Source: Cruorifilaria tuberocauda
Taxonomy: Eukaryota; Nematoda; Chromadorea; Rhabditida; Onchocercidae
DNA length: 64,000 bases
Reading direction: 5' to 3'
Assembly (NCBI GenBank): GCA_013365365.1
Contig: JABVXU010000251.1
Location: 1-64,000, forward strand
A program made the translations under genes and the position numbers. Positions 14,991-26,524 of this stretch are shown piece by piece; the first letter of the stretch is position 1; every line of letters begins with the position of its first letter. A model generated the notes under the pieces. That model was not told the DNA's origin. It searched no databases and saw nothing but the letters and a program-made list of their open reading frames with translations.

Positions 14991-16550
14991 TGAAATACTT
15001 TTTTCTCTCTTTCTTGAGCTATCGTGCCTCTCCTCCAAATATAAATTCTAATTCTAAAGATTTAAATATATCACAAAATGACAGGTGAAGCAAACTAATG
15101 TATTTATATTAAAAAAAGCGGTATGGAAAGATTGTTCCGCTCAAATTGTACACAAATTAATTTAATCTCCTACTATAAATTCCTAGAAGAACTAATCCAC
15201 GCCCCCCCCAGAGACTGTATAAATAAAACTTAATAGATGACGTTAAATAAACAAATCATCTTCACAACACAAAGAAATAACGCAGCGACGGAATGAAGCT
15301 TATTCATCCCAATTTCCATCTTCAACTCTTCTATAATTAAAATTCCTATTGAAATCTTTGATTAATCTAAACATAATTCATTCATACTTTAATCTATCAA
15401 ATTTAAAATATACGAGAAAAAATGAATTATATGATAAGCCGATAAATTTGTTTCCTTGAAAATTTAAACATTTACGATTCGTCAGAACGTGTAACATTTA
15501 GCTAATTTAGCTAAATGTGAATTTAAAATATAAATATTTGATTTCGTTTGGATAATCTAATATATTTGTACTTCGAAAACATATAACAGATTACACGGAA
15601 ATCAGAAAGAGTTATTCCCAAATAAATGAACTTGAAATTTTAAAAATAATTAAAAGTTAAGATAAGATTTGGTTTAACCACTCTTAAAATAGCCATTCTT
15701 TAGCAAATAGAAATTCTAAGAAATACTTTTAGTAAGATTGATTATACTAATTTGTTAATTAATCTCAATGCAATTTTCCAGTAAAGTAAGATTAAGAAAA
15801 TCATTACTAAGTGAGGTTAACGTTAATGGTCATTAAGATTTAATTAGTAACCGTTAATGAGTACGAAATAACCTTACAACAATCTCTGATCGAGCAGTTC
15901 AAATCATATATCCGATCAAGTCAGTAATTTTCGGTAATTCATACCTTACCACTAAGTTCCACATGATTTTTTCTGTCCTAAATTTCTCATCTCAAATCTT
16001 TCAATTTTCTTATAAAATTTCTTTTCACTTGGTAGCATCAATAACAACTGAAAATATTCCCCTCAAAAAAGAAAATCTAAGATTAAAGGAATATTAGAAC
16101 TTGGGATGAGATATTTGCATTTCGACCAATTATTTGTTTTTTGAGGCCATACTTGTATTTGGGAACCGGCAATGATTGATTTTGCTGTCGAGCGGGGTTG
16201 TGCTGCATATTTTGGTCAGTAAGTTAGGATTAAGTAAAGTAAAGTAAGATTAGGTGGTTTGGATTCTGATTTATCGAAGTGTTCTAAGTGTCTGAGTCAA
16301 ATCTATCGAAATGGTCTATCTTTCCTTAGTTGCAGAGTAATAATTGTTAAGTAAATGAATTCTCATTTCCTCTCAAACTCAGAATAATATAAGTGTTTGC
16401 TTGTAACCAAAATGAACTATTTAATTTAGGAAAGAATACGGCAATATTTATTAGTTCGTTTGTAGGATGTTAGTCAAACTGATTATCTTCTGTTTCAAGT
16501 CTTTGCACTATCATTTGTGCACGAGTTTTGCAACGTTTCAGATTTAAACT
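14991..16550. promoter_or_regulatory. Divergent intergenic region of rab-35 and rpl-23
   Basis: About 1.56 kb between two divergently transcribed genes, so both promoters must lie here. I cannot point to a core promoter motif. There is a C-rich stretch (CGCCCCCCCC-like, near 15200) in otherwise AT-rich DNA. Close to rpl-23 a TTTCAG acceptor ends near 16541, 10 bases before the ATG, compatible with SL trans-splicing. Confidence 0.5.
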
Positions 16551-17495
16551 ATGTCAAAGAGAGGACGTGGTGGAGCATCGGGTGCGAAGTTCCGTATTTC
16601 TTTGGGTCTACCAGTTGGTGCCGTTATAAATTGTGCCGACAACACTGGCGCCAAAAATCTTTTTGTAATTGCTGTGTATGGAATTAAGGGACGCCTAAAT
16701 CGATTGCCGAGTGCTGGTGTTGGTGATATGTTCGTTGCTTCTGTAAAGAAGGGTAAACCCGAACTGCGAAAAAAAGGTTTGTTTTACTTTTGAATTATCA
16801 AGTGGATATCTCGATAAATGATTGAACAGTATTGGATGATATCTAGTCTGTTATAATCATTTAGCTTAGAATTTAACATTACAAAAAATTAAATTCATTT
16901 TCTGATCTTATGATATGCTGATATTCGAGTATGTAGGGTTAGTGATTGTAAACTTCGTTAATAGTTGTTTGTATATTTAAATAAAGTTTGGCATAATCAA
17001 AAGCCGATGAGGATATTTAAGGATGGTTTCGCGACTGTAACTGATTATATTATGCGGAAATCCTTGGCTGTCTGAGGCTTATAAGGCAAGATGCAGTAAT
17101 TCCCATATTTATGGGAATCAATATGAGTTCCAAATCATCTGAATTTTTTTGAATTAAGTTAATTAATACATGTAGCTCTGCTCAACTTGGATTTACGTCC
17201 CAAAAATACCTTAAATTCAATTGCGCTGTTACAACAACTGTGCTGCACGTTCAAGAGGTTATTTCCTGTTTCATTCAATGATGAAATGAAATTTTCAGTT
17301 TTACAAGCAGTGGTCGTGCGACAACGAAAGCAATATCGACGGAAAGATGGTTCATTCATTTATTTCGAAGATAATGCTGGGGTAATCGTGAACAATAAAG
17401 GTGAAATGAAAGGCTCAGCTATTACTGGGCCGGTGGCTAAGGAATGTGCGGATCTATGGCCTAGAATTGCTTCAAATGCTGGATCGATCGCATGA
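16551..17495 (+). CDS. rpl-23: 60S ribosomal protein L23 (uL14)
   Basis: Two exons, 16551-16776 and 17299-17495, give 140 residues, the standard eukaryotic length. It begins [20 protein letters not shown] and contains the uL14 signature [14 protein letters not shown] and the [15 protein letters not shown] loop. The second exon carries [34 protein letters not shown] and the C-terminal [20 protein letters not shown]. Known: uL14 is a universally conserved large-subunit protein at the subunit interface. An AATAAA polyadenylation signal lies at 17531, 36 bases after the stop. The intron carries a possible snoRNA. No defects are seen. Confidence 0.98.
17001..17080 (+). ncRNA. Candidate box C/D snoRNA in the rpl-23 intron
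   Basis: An 80-base segment is closed by a perfect 5-bp stem (AAGCC at 17001-17005 with GGCTT at 17076-17080). A C-box-like GATGA follows the 5' stem directly (17006-17010; CCGATGA compared with the consensus RUGAUGA). A D box CTGA (17072-17075) precedes the 3' stem, and an internal CTGA at 17041-17044 could be D'. Known: many C/D snoRNAs are encoded in ribosomal-protein introns, on the host strand, at about this size. The C box is imperfect, and I could not match a guide segment to rRNA. Confidence 0.35.
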
Positions 17496-17680
17496 AAACT
17501 GTTATGTTTTTTTGTTAATCAAGCGATTTGAATAAAACGATTCACTTACATCTTTTTTTCATTGCTTGAGTAGCGAATAAAATGCAAAATATTTAGATAT
17601 TCTATTCTTCGGAAGTTTAAAAAAGTTGTTCAGAAATCCAATATAACACATAATAAAATTACTGTGTTTTCTTCCCGTCT

Positions 17681-18174
17681 GAACTTGCGCATAGATTGGC
17701 AACGTCAAACATGCAAATTCCCATTTACATCCGATCAAGCTAGAACGGTCATTCGGGCTTTAAACGAAAGATCTTATATGCGACAAGAACTAACTAATCG
17801 GTGAGTTCGAAATCCTAGAGAATGTCTCTATCGGGGAATTTTTTTCTCTCATCGCCTGCTGTAGAGTAATATGCCGTGCTGTTTTACGGTGTATAAAATT
17901 TATTTCTTATATACATACCTTCAAAACAAATTCGTCGGCAGTGATACAATATAGCAGTTCCCAAAAATGGGATAACACTGTGTTCATATCTGAGATTTTA
18001 AGAATGTTGCCCAAAATCTGTTTCACCGGGACTACCTGCAATATATTACCTTTTACCTCACAACAGTGTAACTCCATGTATGAAGTAATTGAGCAAGCAG
18101 CCAATGTAACTGGGTTATGCTTCACTGATATTTTTCCGTTGAAGAAATTCAAAATTATTGATGACTTCAGGTGA
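17681..18174 (+). CDS. Possible small gene, structure unresolved
   Basis: A plus-strand exon near 17681-17800 reads ...FPFTSDQARTVIRALNERSY and ends in a strong donor (AATCG|GTGAGT). A second open stretch starts after an acceptor at about 17861 or 17952 and runs in frame to TGA at 18174. It is Cys-rich (for example KICFTGTTCNILPFT). Both acceptors keep the frame. No ATG in frame precedes the first exon, so a 5' exon is missing or the start is the internal Met near 17777. The N-terminal piece loosely resembles Pcc1/LAGE3 KEOPS subunits, but the rest does not, so I assign no function. The antisense strand of 17933-18170 is also open and ends in a good GTATGT donor, so strand is not certain. Confidence 0.35.
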
Positions 18175-18282
18175 GTAACAAGAATCGATGTAAATCAAAA
18201 TATACTGATGGGTGTACACGACATGTGTAAAGAGTAGAATTGATGAATTACAATCAAAATCAAAACTATAGTACTGTTTTTA

Positions 18283-20296
18283 TTAATATAAAGTCATACC
18301 TAATGCTTTTTCTATTTCTGAAGAGGGAAATAAAGCTTGATTGAATATTGAATTTTTGATCATCTGAACCATCATTCCGTGCGTGACTTCGCAACTCACC
18401 TAAATAAGGGAAATTTTAAAAATTTATCAATGAAATTAGAAAATGCACAGGACAATCAGAAGCATTGTAGAAAAACCAAAGAACCTTTCTTGTGTCCTTA
18501 ATTATCTTCGATAATTTGTCGGTTATTGTTGAATCTAGTGAACGCGGCCCTTGAATATTTTTACACTTGCTTACCTAAAATTTAAGCCTGAAATTTTCTT
18601 CAGCGAAACAATATTAAACTTTAACGATGATTCTGAATCATCTGTTCCAATGAATTGGAAAACTTCAAAACCGAGATTAACTCACGTTCTGTAACTTCTG
18701 AGCGAGATCATTAATTTGCGAAGTAATGTATGAAGAATTTGTGATTAGCGAGTTGCTGGACAAAGTGCTGACCCAATATGTATTCCACAGAGAATCTAAC
18801 AAACGTGCATCCAAAGTTGATTTAAAATACGATACTTCCAATGGGTAGTACTAAAAATATTTAACACAATACTAAGAATATTTAATATATCAACTTGAAA
18901 TCATTGATTACTTTAAAGTTTAGAAGTTTTTCTACGGCTCCAATCCTATCATACCGCTATCGTTTTATCAGATCAGAATTCGACACGATTCATGAAGATA
19001 ATACGCTTTATAAATACCAAATACAAGACTTCTAAAACACTGAATCCAAAAATTTCAATGAGACATCCAGAGACAGAACAATTTTCAAGCATACAAGAAG
19101 AGAAAATTGAATACGATGAAGCAATACCTGTTTGCAATGAACACCAAAATCTTCAACTTTGTTCAAAGGAATCGACTGATATTCTGAAGGAACTTCGTCG
19201 GGAGGCTTATAGCCCTTTGGATAAGTTCGAAATGCACCAAGTTCCACTTTTCCAGCTGACATCGTTCGAATGGGATCAACCTAAAATGGTCAATAATTTG
19301 AAGAAAATAAAAAGCTATTGCGTGTTCATTCAGATTGAGTTCCTCACAAAACTAACTTGATTGCACAAAAAACTAAAAGAATACTAAAATTTACCACGAT
19401 AGCTACAAACGGCTCCTGAAATTGTTGATTGAGAGCCTGAGTTGATACGTCAATTCCACTTAGCCAGCATCCATATCCTGGATGACTGTGGTACCATCCT
19501 ACGACCTTCAATGAATAAAGGAAATAAGGAATCCAAAAAAATGCATTAATTAGTACGCATGAGAAAAATTTTTAGTGTCTAAAACAAGTTGTTAGATATC
19601 AAAGATCGCAGCTAAATATCTTATCACAGAACCGATTGAAAATGCCATTTGTTTCTTCTTTTTGTAGTACAATGAAAACTCCAGCAACAAAATTAACCTT
19701 ATGAAGTCTTCCAACTGCCTCTGAACTATCTGTATATGTTGTCATATATTCGTATGCCTGAGCTTGAGCGTTCACCCGTGTTTCAGTACCTTCCACAGGT
19801 AAGGCGAAACTGTCCACTACGACCAATGTATTCGCATCCACTTTACCTTGCACTAACCCCATTACTTCCAAATTACCACCACTTCTTGCATGCATTACCA
19901 TTTTCAACAAAGCCAAAGCAGCAATTTTGATTTCCTGAATCGAAATCTCATGAATTTTATTGTTATAAAAAAACGTAAATAATATTCCTCTTAGTTTAAA
20001 TATCTCAACTGCTAGAAATTATGGGTTATGCTACAAACTGTATTGCTATCACTACGTTCTATCTGAAGAGGAAATGATTAATAACTGAAATGCTATTGAA
20101 AAACTCCCACTTTAAAGTAATGTGGATCTTTTTCCCATGGCTTTACAGCTCGTATAGCTTGTTGTTCAGCTGTATCGTAATGATAAATCGTTTCTAATGA
20201 TTCGATATTATTTGACATCTGCCAGTTTCGGAATGCCATTGATGTGGCACTACTCATCGACGATTCCATTGGTTGATCACTGTTCATTGAGCTCAT
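18283..20296 (-). CDS. csn-5: COP9 signalosome subunit 5 (JAB1/MPN metalloprotease)
   Basis: Seven minus-strand exons: 20111-20296, 19698-19934, 19395-19505, 19128-19280, 18686-18850, 18485-18574, 18283-18399; 352 residues, close to animal CSN5. The MPN domain is complete: [36 protein letters not shown], and the JAMM zinc motif [14 protein letters not shown], with the upstream Glu in LEVMG. The segments [20 protein letters not shown] and [20 protein letters not shown] also match family sequence. The C-terminal helix region ends with [20 protein letters not shown]. Known: CSN5 is the catalytic subunit that removes NEDD8 from cullins and so tunes cullin-RING ligases; it acts in nucleus and cytoplasm. 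Each intron has GT-AG ends. No key residue is missing. The unresolved locus lies just beyond its 3' end. Confidence 0.96.
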
Positions 20297-21356
20297 AAAA
20301 GGGATAAAAACTTCAAATTTTAGAAAATTGGTACACCTTATTCAAAATTTAATTTCAACGATAATGTCTAATATTATTACTGTTAAACTTATATTGAGTC
20401 AATATTTAATCTCTAGGTAGAAGTTATATACTAATCAGTTGAAATCAACATCTTCATATAGCAAATCAGTTGTCAATATTGTGCAGATAATTAGTATAGC
20501 ATGAGGGATTACAAGTTATTAATCACTTAAGTAATGTCTTATATCTCTTATTCATCAATTAATAATTGAATAGACCTCTCGGTATAATATTTAAAGTTAA
20601 TTGCCCTATAAAATTTCCAACTCACATGATAAACTACTTTTCTATATACTTCATAAAAGCATAGGTTTAATGGTGATTTTCGCCAATGAAGTGAACATTA
20701 CAATAACATGCATATATATGTTCATTATTGAGTAATCTCGATGATTATGGTGACAATCTCTCCATCGAAGAGCAAAAGAGAGAGGGAGAGGAAGAGATAG
20801 AGAGAGAGAGAGAAAGTGAGAATTAATAAAGGAAAAGAGAAAGGAAAGGTCAAAAGTGAAATCTTTACAATAAATATTTTATCCCAATCAGTAGAATTTC
20901 TTTTTCCTCTCACATCCATCTCCCAATCACTGATACCGACACCGCCCCCTTACATCAATGACACCAACACCGTCCTTCCCACCGCTAACATTCAGATCAC
21001 TTCTCTCCATCTCGGTACAGCTTTTAATAGGCCGATCATCATTTCGCGGTCGACCGATGTTTGAAACATTCAGTATTGATCTGGGATATGCTAACCTAAG
21101 GTAAAGTAATAAGGATTAATAGTATTCATGATTTACCTGACCTTTTAGTAGTTTTATTCTACTGTGAAAGTATTTCATATATAATTTACCTTTCAACTGT
21201 TCATTTGATATAACAATTGATTGTTTATCGTTCATTACTGTAATATGCAAATTAATGATTGCTTTTTCAAATTTCAGCCTGCTTATTCTCTGTTTGTAGC
21301 AGGGAAAAGCAGGAGTGTTTCGTGGAAGTGTAAGACGGGAAAGGTGCAAGAAATCG
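20297..21356. promoter_or_regulatory. Divergent intergenic region of csn-5 and lsm-12
   Basis: About 1.06 kb between divergent genes, so both promoters lie here. It contains a GA-rich tract (20770-20816, mostly GAGA/AGAGAG) and a downstream C-rich stretch (20935-20985). GAGA tracts are frequent near animal promoters, but a regulatory role here is only inferred. The short open frames overlapping these tracts are low complexity. Confidence 0.5.
20770..20816. repeat. (GA)n-rich tract
   Basis: A purine-only stretch of GAGAGG/GAGAGA units roughly 540 bases upstream of the LSM12 start codon. Its other strand gives a spurious Ser/Leu-rich open frame. Confidence 0.85.
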
Positions 21357-21427
21357 ATGACAGTGTTTAACACACGATCGACAACAACAACAACAACAAC
21401 AACGACAGTAACAGCAACAACAACAGC

Positions 21428-21464
<37 letters not shown>

Positions 21465-23633
21465 GCAACAACATTGCCAGCAGCATCAACTGTGACTACA
21501 ACCGCAGAATCTATGAGCGAGGAGAGCAGTAGCTGTAGTAATGCAGCAGCACGTCAACCATCCAATGCACATGTAGCCGCAGGTGAAGCAACACCGAGCA
21601 ATGTGTTTGAAAATAATGTTGTATTTCCTGTGGGCAGTGTATTGGAATGTCGAAATGTGTTAAATTCTACAACTGTTGGTCAAGTGATCTGTTCGGACCA
21701 ACCGACGCGACTTCTTGTCCTAAGTTCATCTTTTTCTTAACTTTCTGCTTAGTAACTTGTGTGTACAAATAGTCGAAGATATTGAACTGCTTTAACCTCC
21801 CCAAAAGATTCTCATACATAGAAGGGATTTTGTAGAGAAATGTTTAGATTAATTATCGTATTTTGATAAAAATTACAAGCAAATATGTCTGTATAGACTT
21901 CAGTAATTACTGAATGAAGTTTTTTCTTGAGACGAGCAGTAACTGATCACTTATGTTCGATTGTTCTACAATTGTGGATGTGCATTTCTTTTGCGATGTT
22001 CTTTAAAATCTAAACGAATCAGAAACTTTAACTATGTGTATCTGGAGAGAATTAAATATTTTTGTAGTGCTGCATAAGTCATCATATCATCATTAGTTAC
22101 TTATTTTTCACATTTATGAAAGTTTTGTACATTCCACTTTTCAGGAGATACTTCCGGACCGGGTGGAGTACCATTGGTACGTATCGTCAACCTGGCGCTC
22201 GTTGCACAGGCATATTTTTTTTTGCTTCTAGATAAACATTGTTGAGATTTTAAGCTTCGTTTTTCCGAAAAATTTTTCAAAACATCCGTTTCATGAATAT
22301 TGAGAAAAATTTTTTTTATGCACAGTGAAAGTGAACTTAGGAAAGGAGTGACCGATTGTAAACAAATTCTATAAAGTTAAATTAGTTTAAAAGTTGCAGA
22401 GAAGTATTTCTATCTTACTTCAGGTAACATGTCTGAAAGATAAAGGAGGTGAGCAGTCATTACCTTGGCCAAACCTGCAAGTATCGACAAAACAAGTGCA
22501 AGAACGAATGAACCGTGCAATAGCACGAAAGAAAGCATCCGTAATGCAAACTAATGTGTCGATTGAAGGACAGCGAGCTTTTATTCATCTAAGGAAAACG
22601 TAAGTCTCAAATATCAGTTGAACTGACAATTAAATTTATGATTTATTTTAATGTACTGCAAACTTTTAACTACTTTTACTTGGTTCTTTCATCTGTTTTC
22701 CTGCAGCAAACTATTAATGATCTTCAAACCTTTTTTGGTTCGGAAAAAGAGAATGTATGCCTTGCACAAAATCAAATTTGTTTTACCGTGACTTCAAATT
22801 ATTGAAAACGAAATTCGGCAAAAATGCAGAAAAATTTTTTCGTCTTATCAATATAAAATTAAAATAGTTAATTGTATCCATTTAATTCAGTTAACCATGT
22901 GTAATTGCAGACTGGAACATAGGGTAGAATGGTCCGGTAACAATATCAAAGTACTCAATCGTGTATTGATCCAACCACCATATACAGCTGATTCTATTGA
23001 ACCCATTGGTGACATCAATGATACGGCAGTGGCTTCAGCAAAAGAACATGTTCGCAAAATCGTAAGTGGCTTAATTGATTTTTGTAAATGTGTTAATGGT
23101 AAGGCAAAAAATAGAAATAAATTCAAAAGTTTGTGCTAGAATTTTGAAATAATTCATTGTTTAGACCAAGAAAAAAACCTGTAGTAATGATATCAAGTGA
23201 GACCAAACATTTGACATTTTACATTATATAGGCTGATTTCTTAAAAGTTTTGAATAAAAGTCAAGTTTCATATAACCACGATTTTATGCTCCTTATTTTT
23301 CATTCAGTACTAATCACCGAACATAACATTTTCTAAGGAATTAAATAGGCTTGCAAATTGATGGTCGTGTTTAGCATTTCATAGTATCCCTTACAGAGTG
23401 TGCTGATTAAGTAGATTGTGGGATTCTCAAGGTTTTATGCACATTGCATGTGGAATAAAGAAGTATTTTGTATTATCTTTTGTCCCTTTTGTCGATTATT
23501 TCGAAATTGCTTTTTATTTCTCTTGCATGAATACTTCTTTATGTAAATTTTCCAGTTAACAAAATATCTCAGTACTCAAGAAACAAATACTCCTAGCGAC
23601 GATGCACCTGCGGATCCTACACCGTCGTGTTAA
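21357..23633 (+). CDS. lsm-12: LSM12-family RNA-associated protein with poly-Thr N-terminus
   Basis: Exons 21357-21723, 22145-22209, 22424-22599, 22911-23061, 23556-23633; 278 residues. The family core is clear. An Sm-like (LSM) fold opens with VFPVGSVLECRNVLNSTTVG, then VPLVRIVNLALVAQV. The Lsm12 anticodon-binding-like (AD) domain follows with KKASVMQTNVSIEGQRAF, VLIQPPYTADSIEP and SAKEHVRKI. Known: animal LSM12 acts with Ataxin-2 in translational control, including of clock genes. The first about 120 residues are extra compared with vertebrate LSM12 and are dominated by a Thr run encoded by an ACA microsatellite (21380-21475), followed by Ser/Ala-rich sequence. The intron after 22209 starts GC, not GT: the join keeps VNLALVAQVTCL aligned with family members, whereas the nearby GT alternative deletes three residues. 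The start is the first ATG of this frame. Confidence 0.9.
21380..21475. repeat. (ACA/GCA)n coding microsatellite
   Basis: ACA repeats with a few GCA and GTA interruptions lie inside the first LSM12 exon and encode the poly-Thr segment. Length variation would change protein length in steps of one residue without breaking the frame. Confidence 0.9.
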
Positions 23634-25048
23634 AGCATTGGCAAACAATCAGTAAAATTTCATGTGATTTTTTTTTTGATGTTTAAAAGCCTATGCGATG
23701 GTGTTAAATGAATTACCAAAAAATTTAGAGATGCTAGCCTGTTCTGAAATAGCTGTATATGCTACCAAATAGTTTCACTTATGCAATTTTTTTTTCATTT
23801 ATGAGACCATTTGATTATTTTACTTTTTTCAGTTCTTTAAGACAAAGTGCACATTCCTCATTTTTGGATTTTTGAAATAAAGCGTTGTAAAGTGTAAAAA
23901 ATAAAATTTTATGTAGCATCATATTTTTTCGAGAAATGATATATGGGTCACATCCTTGTATTGCCTTGATTCTTCAAGAGTTTTCAAATTATTGAATGTT
24001 TAGGATTAAATTTCCAAAGATGTTTGTTTAAATGATACATTATTTTTGGAATAGAAAGACAGATGGTTAAAATTGTTTTGCTTAAAATAAATATCTTAAA
24101 GTACCTCGCTAACACTCATTTTTAAAAACCTAAAAATTCAAACTTGCGCTCTATACATCCTCTACAATGTTCAGTGTGACCAGTGAACTGCTTGATGCGT
24201 TTCAGAAAAATTCTCATTATCTGAGTGCTACTGTAATTTCTTCACATCGCGGTACAATGTCAGAATCTGAAGTTTAATAAATCGATGGCGAATCAGACTT
24301 TCCATAAGAGAATAACATAGGTATATTGTCGGGAACCATGATTAAAATTTACTATGTCGAAATAATAGTGCTCTGCAGTCTCAGAAATAAATTCTTCGAC
24401 TAGATAATGTGGTTGGTGTTGGTTGGCTTATTATATTGTACTTAGTTTTATACAATCGAATTGTAAATCTTTGAATTCACTGTTTTCGCTCCGGAATGAA
24501 TTCGTCGTTTAGCCTGTCAAGATAATTTTGATCGGTTGTGTAAAGCTATGAAGACTATATTTTTAAAGTTAGTCCTCAGTTGAAGGGCCGCCTGAGTTAT
24601 TTAAACTGGTTTTCCTAATGTTAGTAGTAATTGTTTTTTTATGTTACTTAAATGTAACCACTTATGCCTCGAAATCTTATCTTTAAGCAGATTTTTAACC
24701 ATCAAAAAGATGCTGCTTGCAGAGCATTATGATAATAATCAGGCAGTTATGTGATATGTTTAAATACTGTACAAAAAATTTCCGGGATAAAGCGAGGTAC
24801 TTACGTACTGTTATATATCGGCATTTGTATCATCTGTTTATCATTTTATTGTAAGAAAATGCCTTTATTGCTTGATATGCTTTAATTAAAAACTTACCTG
24901 TAAATATTGAGATCCTTAGTCGTACAATCTCGTGCGTTCAAGTTTAGTCAGAAGCAAATGAATATTGCATAAATTTTGAATTGGTAAAAGTGATGAAAAT
25001 AAAGGTGATTTTTAACGTATTACGAATAATACTTCATAGATTATATCA
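23634..25048. other. LSM12 3' UTR and intergenic region
   Basis: About 1.4 kb, AT-rich. AATAAA signals occur near 23876 and 23902, about 240 bases after the LSM12 stop. I see no coding exon, RNA gene or repeat array here. Confidence 0.6.
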
Positions 25049-26524
25049 ATGTCGATTGGTCATCATACTGATAATGATAGCGATAGTGATGATACGCCAC
25101 ATTTATCTGTTGAAGCAATGAATGCACTAGCAGAATTTTATGCTGAAATGAATGCCAATGATAAAGTTTCTATTAAAGAAGATTGGCAGGTTCGTCACTC
25201 AAACTGATTCGTATATTTGTGTAAGCTAGCAAAAACTGTACATTTGGACAGATTTAGAAATGATATTTTGTAGTTCTTAGTGCGTCAAGTTCAGATAATA
25301 TAATGTTCTTATGAAATGCATGCTACTGAAATTGAATGGTCAATGATAAAGCATTTTGCTGATTAATGAAGCTTATTCCCTCAACTATCCAATCATTGTT
25401 TTTTGATAATTTTTAAACTACTTTCAACTTACTATTTCGAAAATTGTTATTTCGTTCTTGCCAACTGATATATGGCATCAAAAAAACTTTCTTATACTCC
25501 CATGTATATATATATATATATATATGATTTTCTAATTTAGCTAAGTCAATTCTGGTATTCAGAAGATACTGCTTTAAAACTTTCTGAAGAATGTATAAAG
25601 AGTATTGGGAATTATGGAAGAATTGCTTGCATATCATGTCCGACACTTATTGATTTTCTTCTGAAAAATGATGTAAGTTGTGCGTAAATTTACTCTTTCA
25701 TTTACTTTCTTATAAATGTAAAAAAAAAAAATCTTTACTTATATTTTCAGTGCGTAATTAATGAACGTATTATGGTAAAACTTTTTGAATATGATGGTCG
25801 ATTTAGGAGCAAATTTTATAAGGAATTTGTTCCGTATGATTATCGAAAACCTTTAGCAATACCTGATTTGTATCATAAAGCATTTGATTTAATTGTTATT
25901 GATCCGCCATTTTTGTCTGATGAGTGCTTAATCAAAGTAGCACAAACAGTACGATTGCTCTCTCGAGATTCCACAACAAAATTATTGATTTGTACGGGAT
26001 TAATTATGGCAAAACTTGTAAGTTTATGTTAATTTTATCGATTTTTCTAAAAATCATTGAATATGAAGTAAATATTAGCAGTTTATGCAATGTTATGATT
26101 AGGATTTAAATTACTTTGTGAATTGCAAACTTTTTCGAGATTTGAGTTTGCATAGCTCTATAGATCTGTATTTAAGATGAATGTTTCTTAGAGGTCTTAT
26201 ATTTCGCTTTTACTTTTTTATGGTTACCTTCCAGAACGTTGAAAAAGTATTCTTTATTTCTGTATATAATGTTCATCAATACTTAATTATGAAACAATGA
26301 ATTATTGCTTGCATTACTACTTGATTAAGAAAACTTACATTACCTAGTTATTTTTCCATTTTTAAACTGGATTAAAGCATGTAAAGTTTATATTAAGATA
26401 GTTCCTAAATTTTCAGGTCGAGAGGCTATTTCACGCACACAAGTGCAAATTTCAACCTTCCCACAAACATAATCTTGCTAATGAATTTGCCTGTTACGCA
26501 AATTATAAAACCGCGATTTTGTAG
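25049..26524 (+). CDS. EEF1AKMT1: eEF1A lysine methyltransferase 1 (N6AMT2 family)
   Basis: Four exons, 25049-25189, 25541-25672, 25751-26017, 26417-26524; 215 residues, almost the vertebrate length. The N-terminus reads [17 protein letters not shown], then [36 protein letters not shown] and the catalytic DPPF motif in [16 protein letters not shown]. The conserved C-terminus is [20 protein letters not shown]. Known: the family was first called N6AMT2 after its adenine-methyltransferase-like DPPF motif, but it methylates a lysine of elongation factor eEF1A using S-adenosylmethionine in the cytoplasm. All expected motifs are present. A short (TA)n run at about 25504-25524 precedes the second exon in intron 1. 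Confidence 0.93.

Noticed and set aside
17803..17820. GAGTTCGAAATCC as a tRNA B box
   Set aside because: It deviates from GGTTCRANNCC and no cloverleaf or A box lies upstream.
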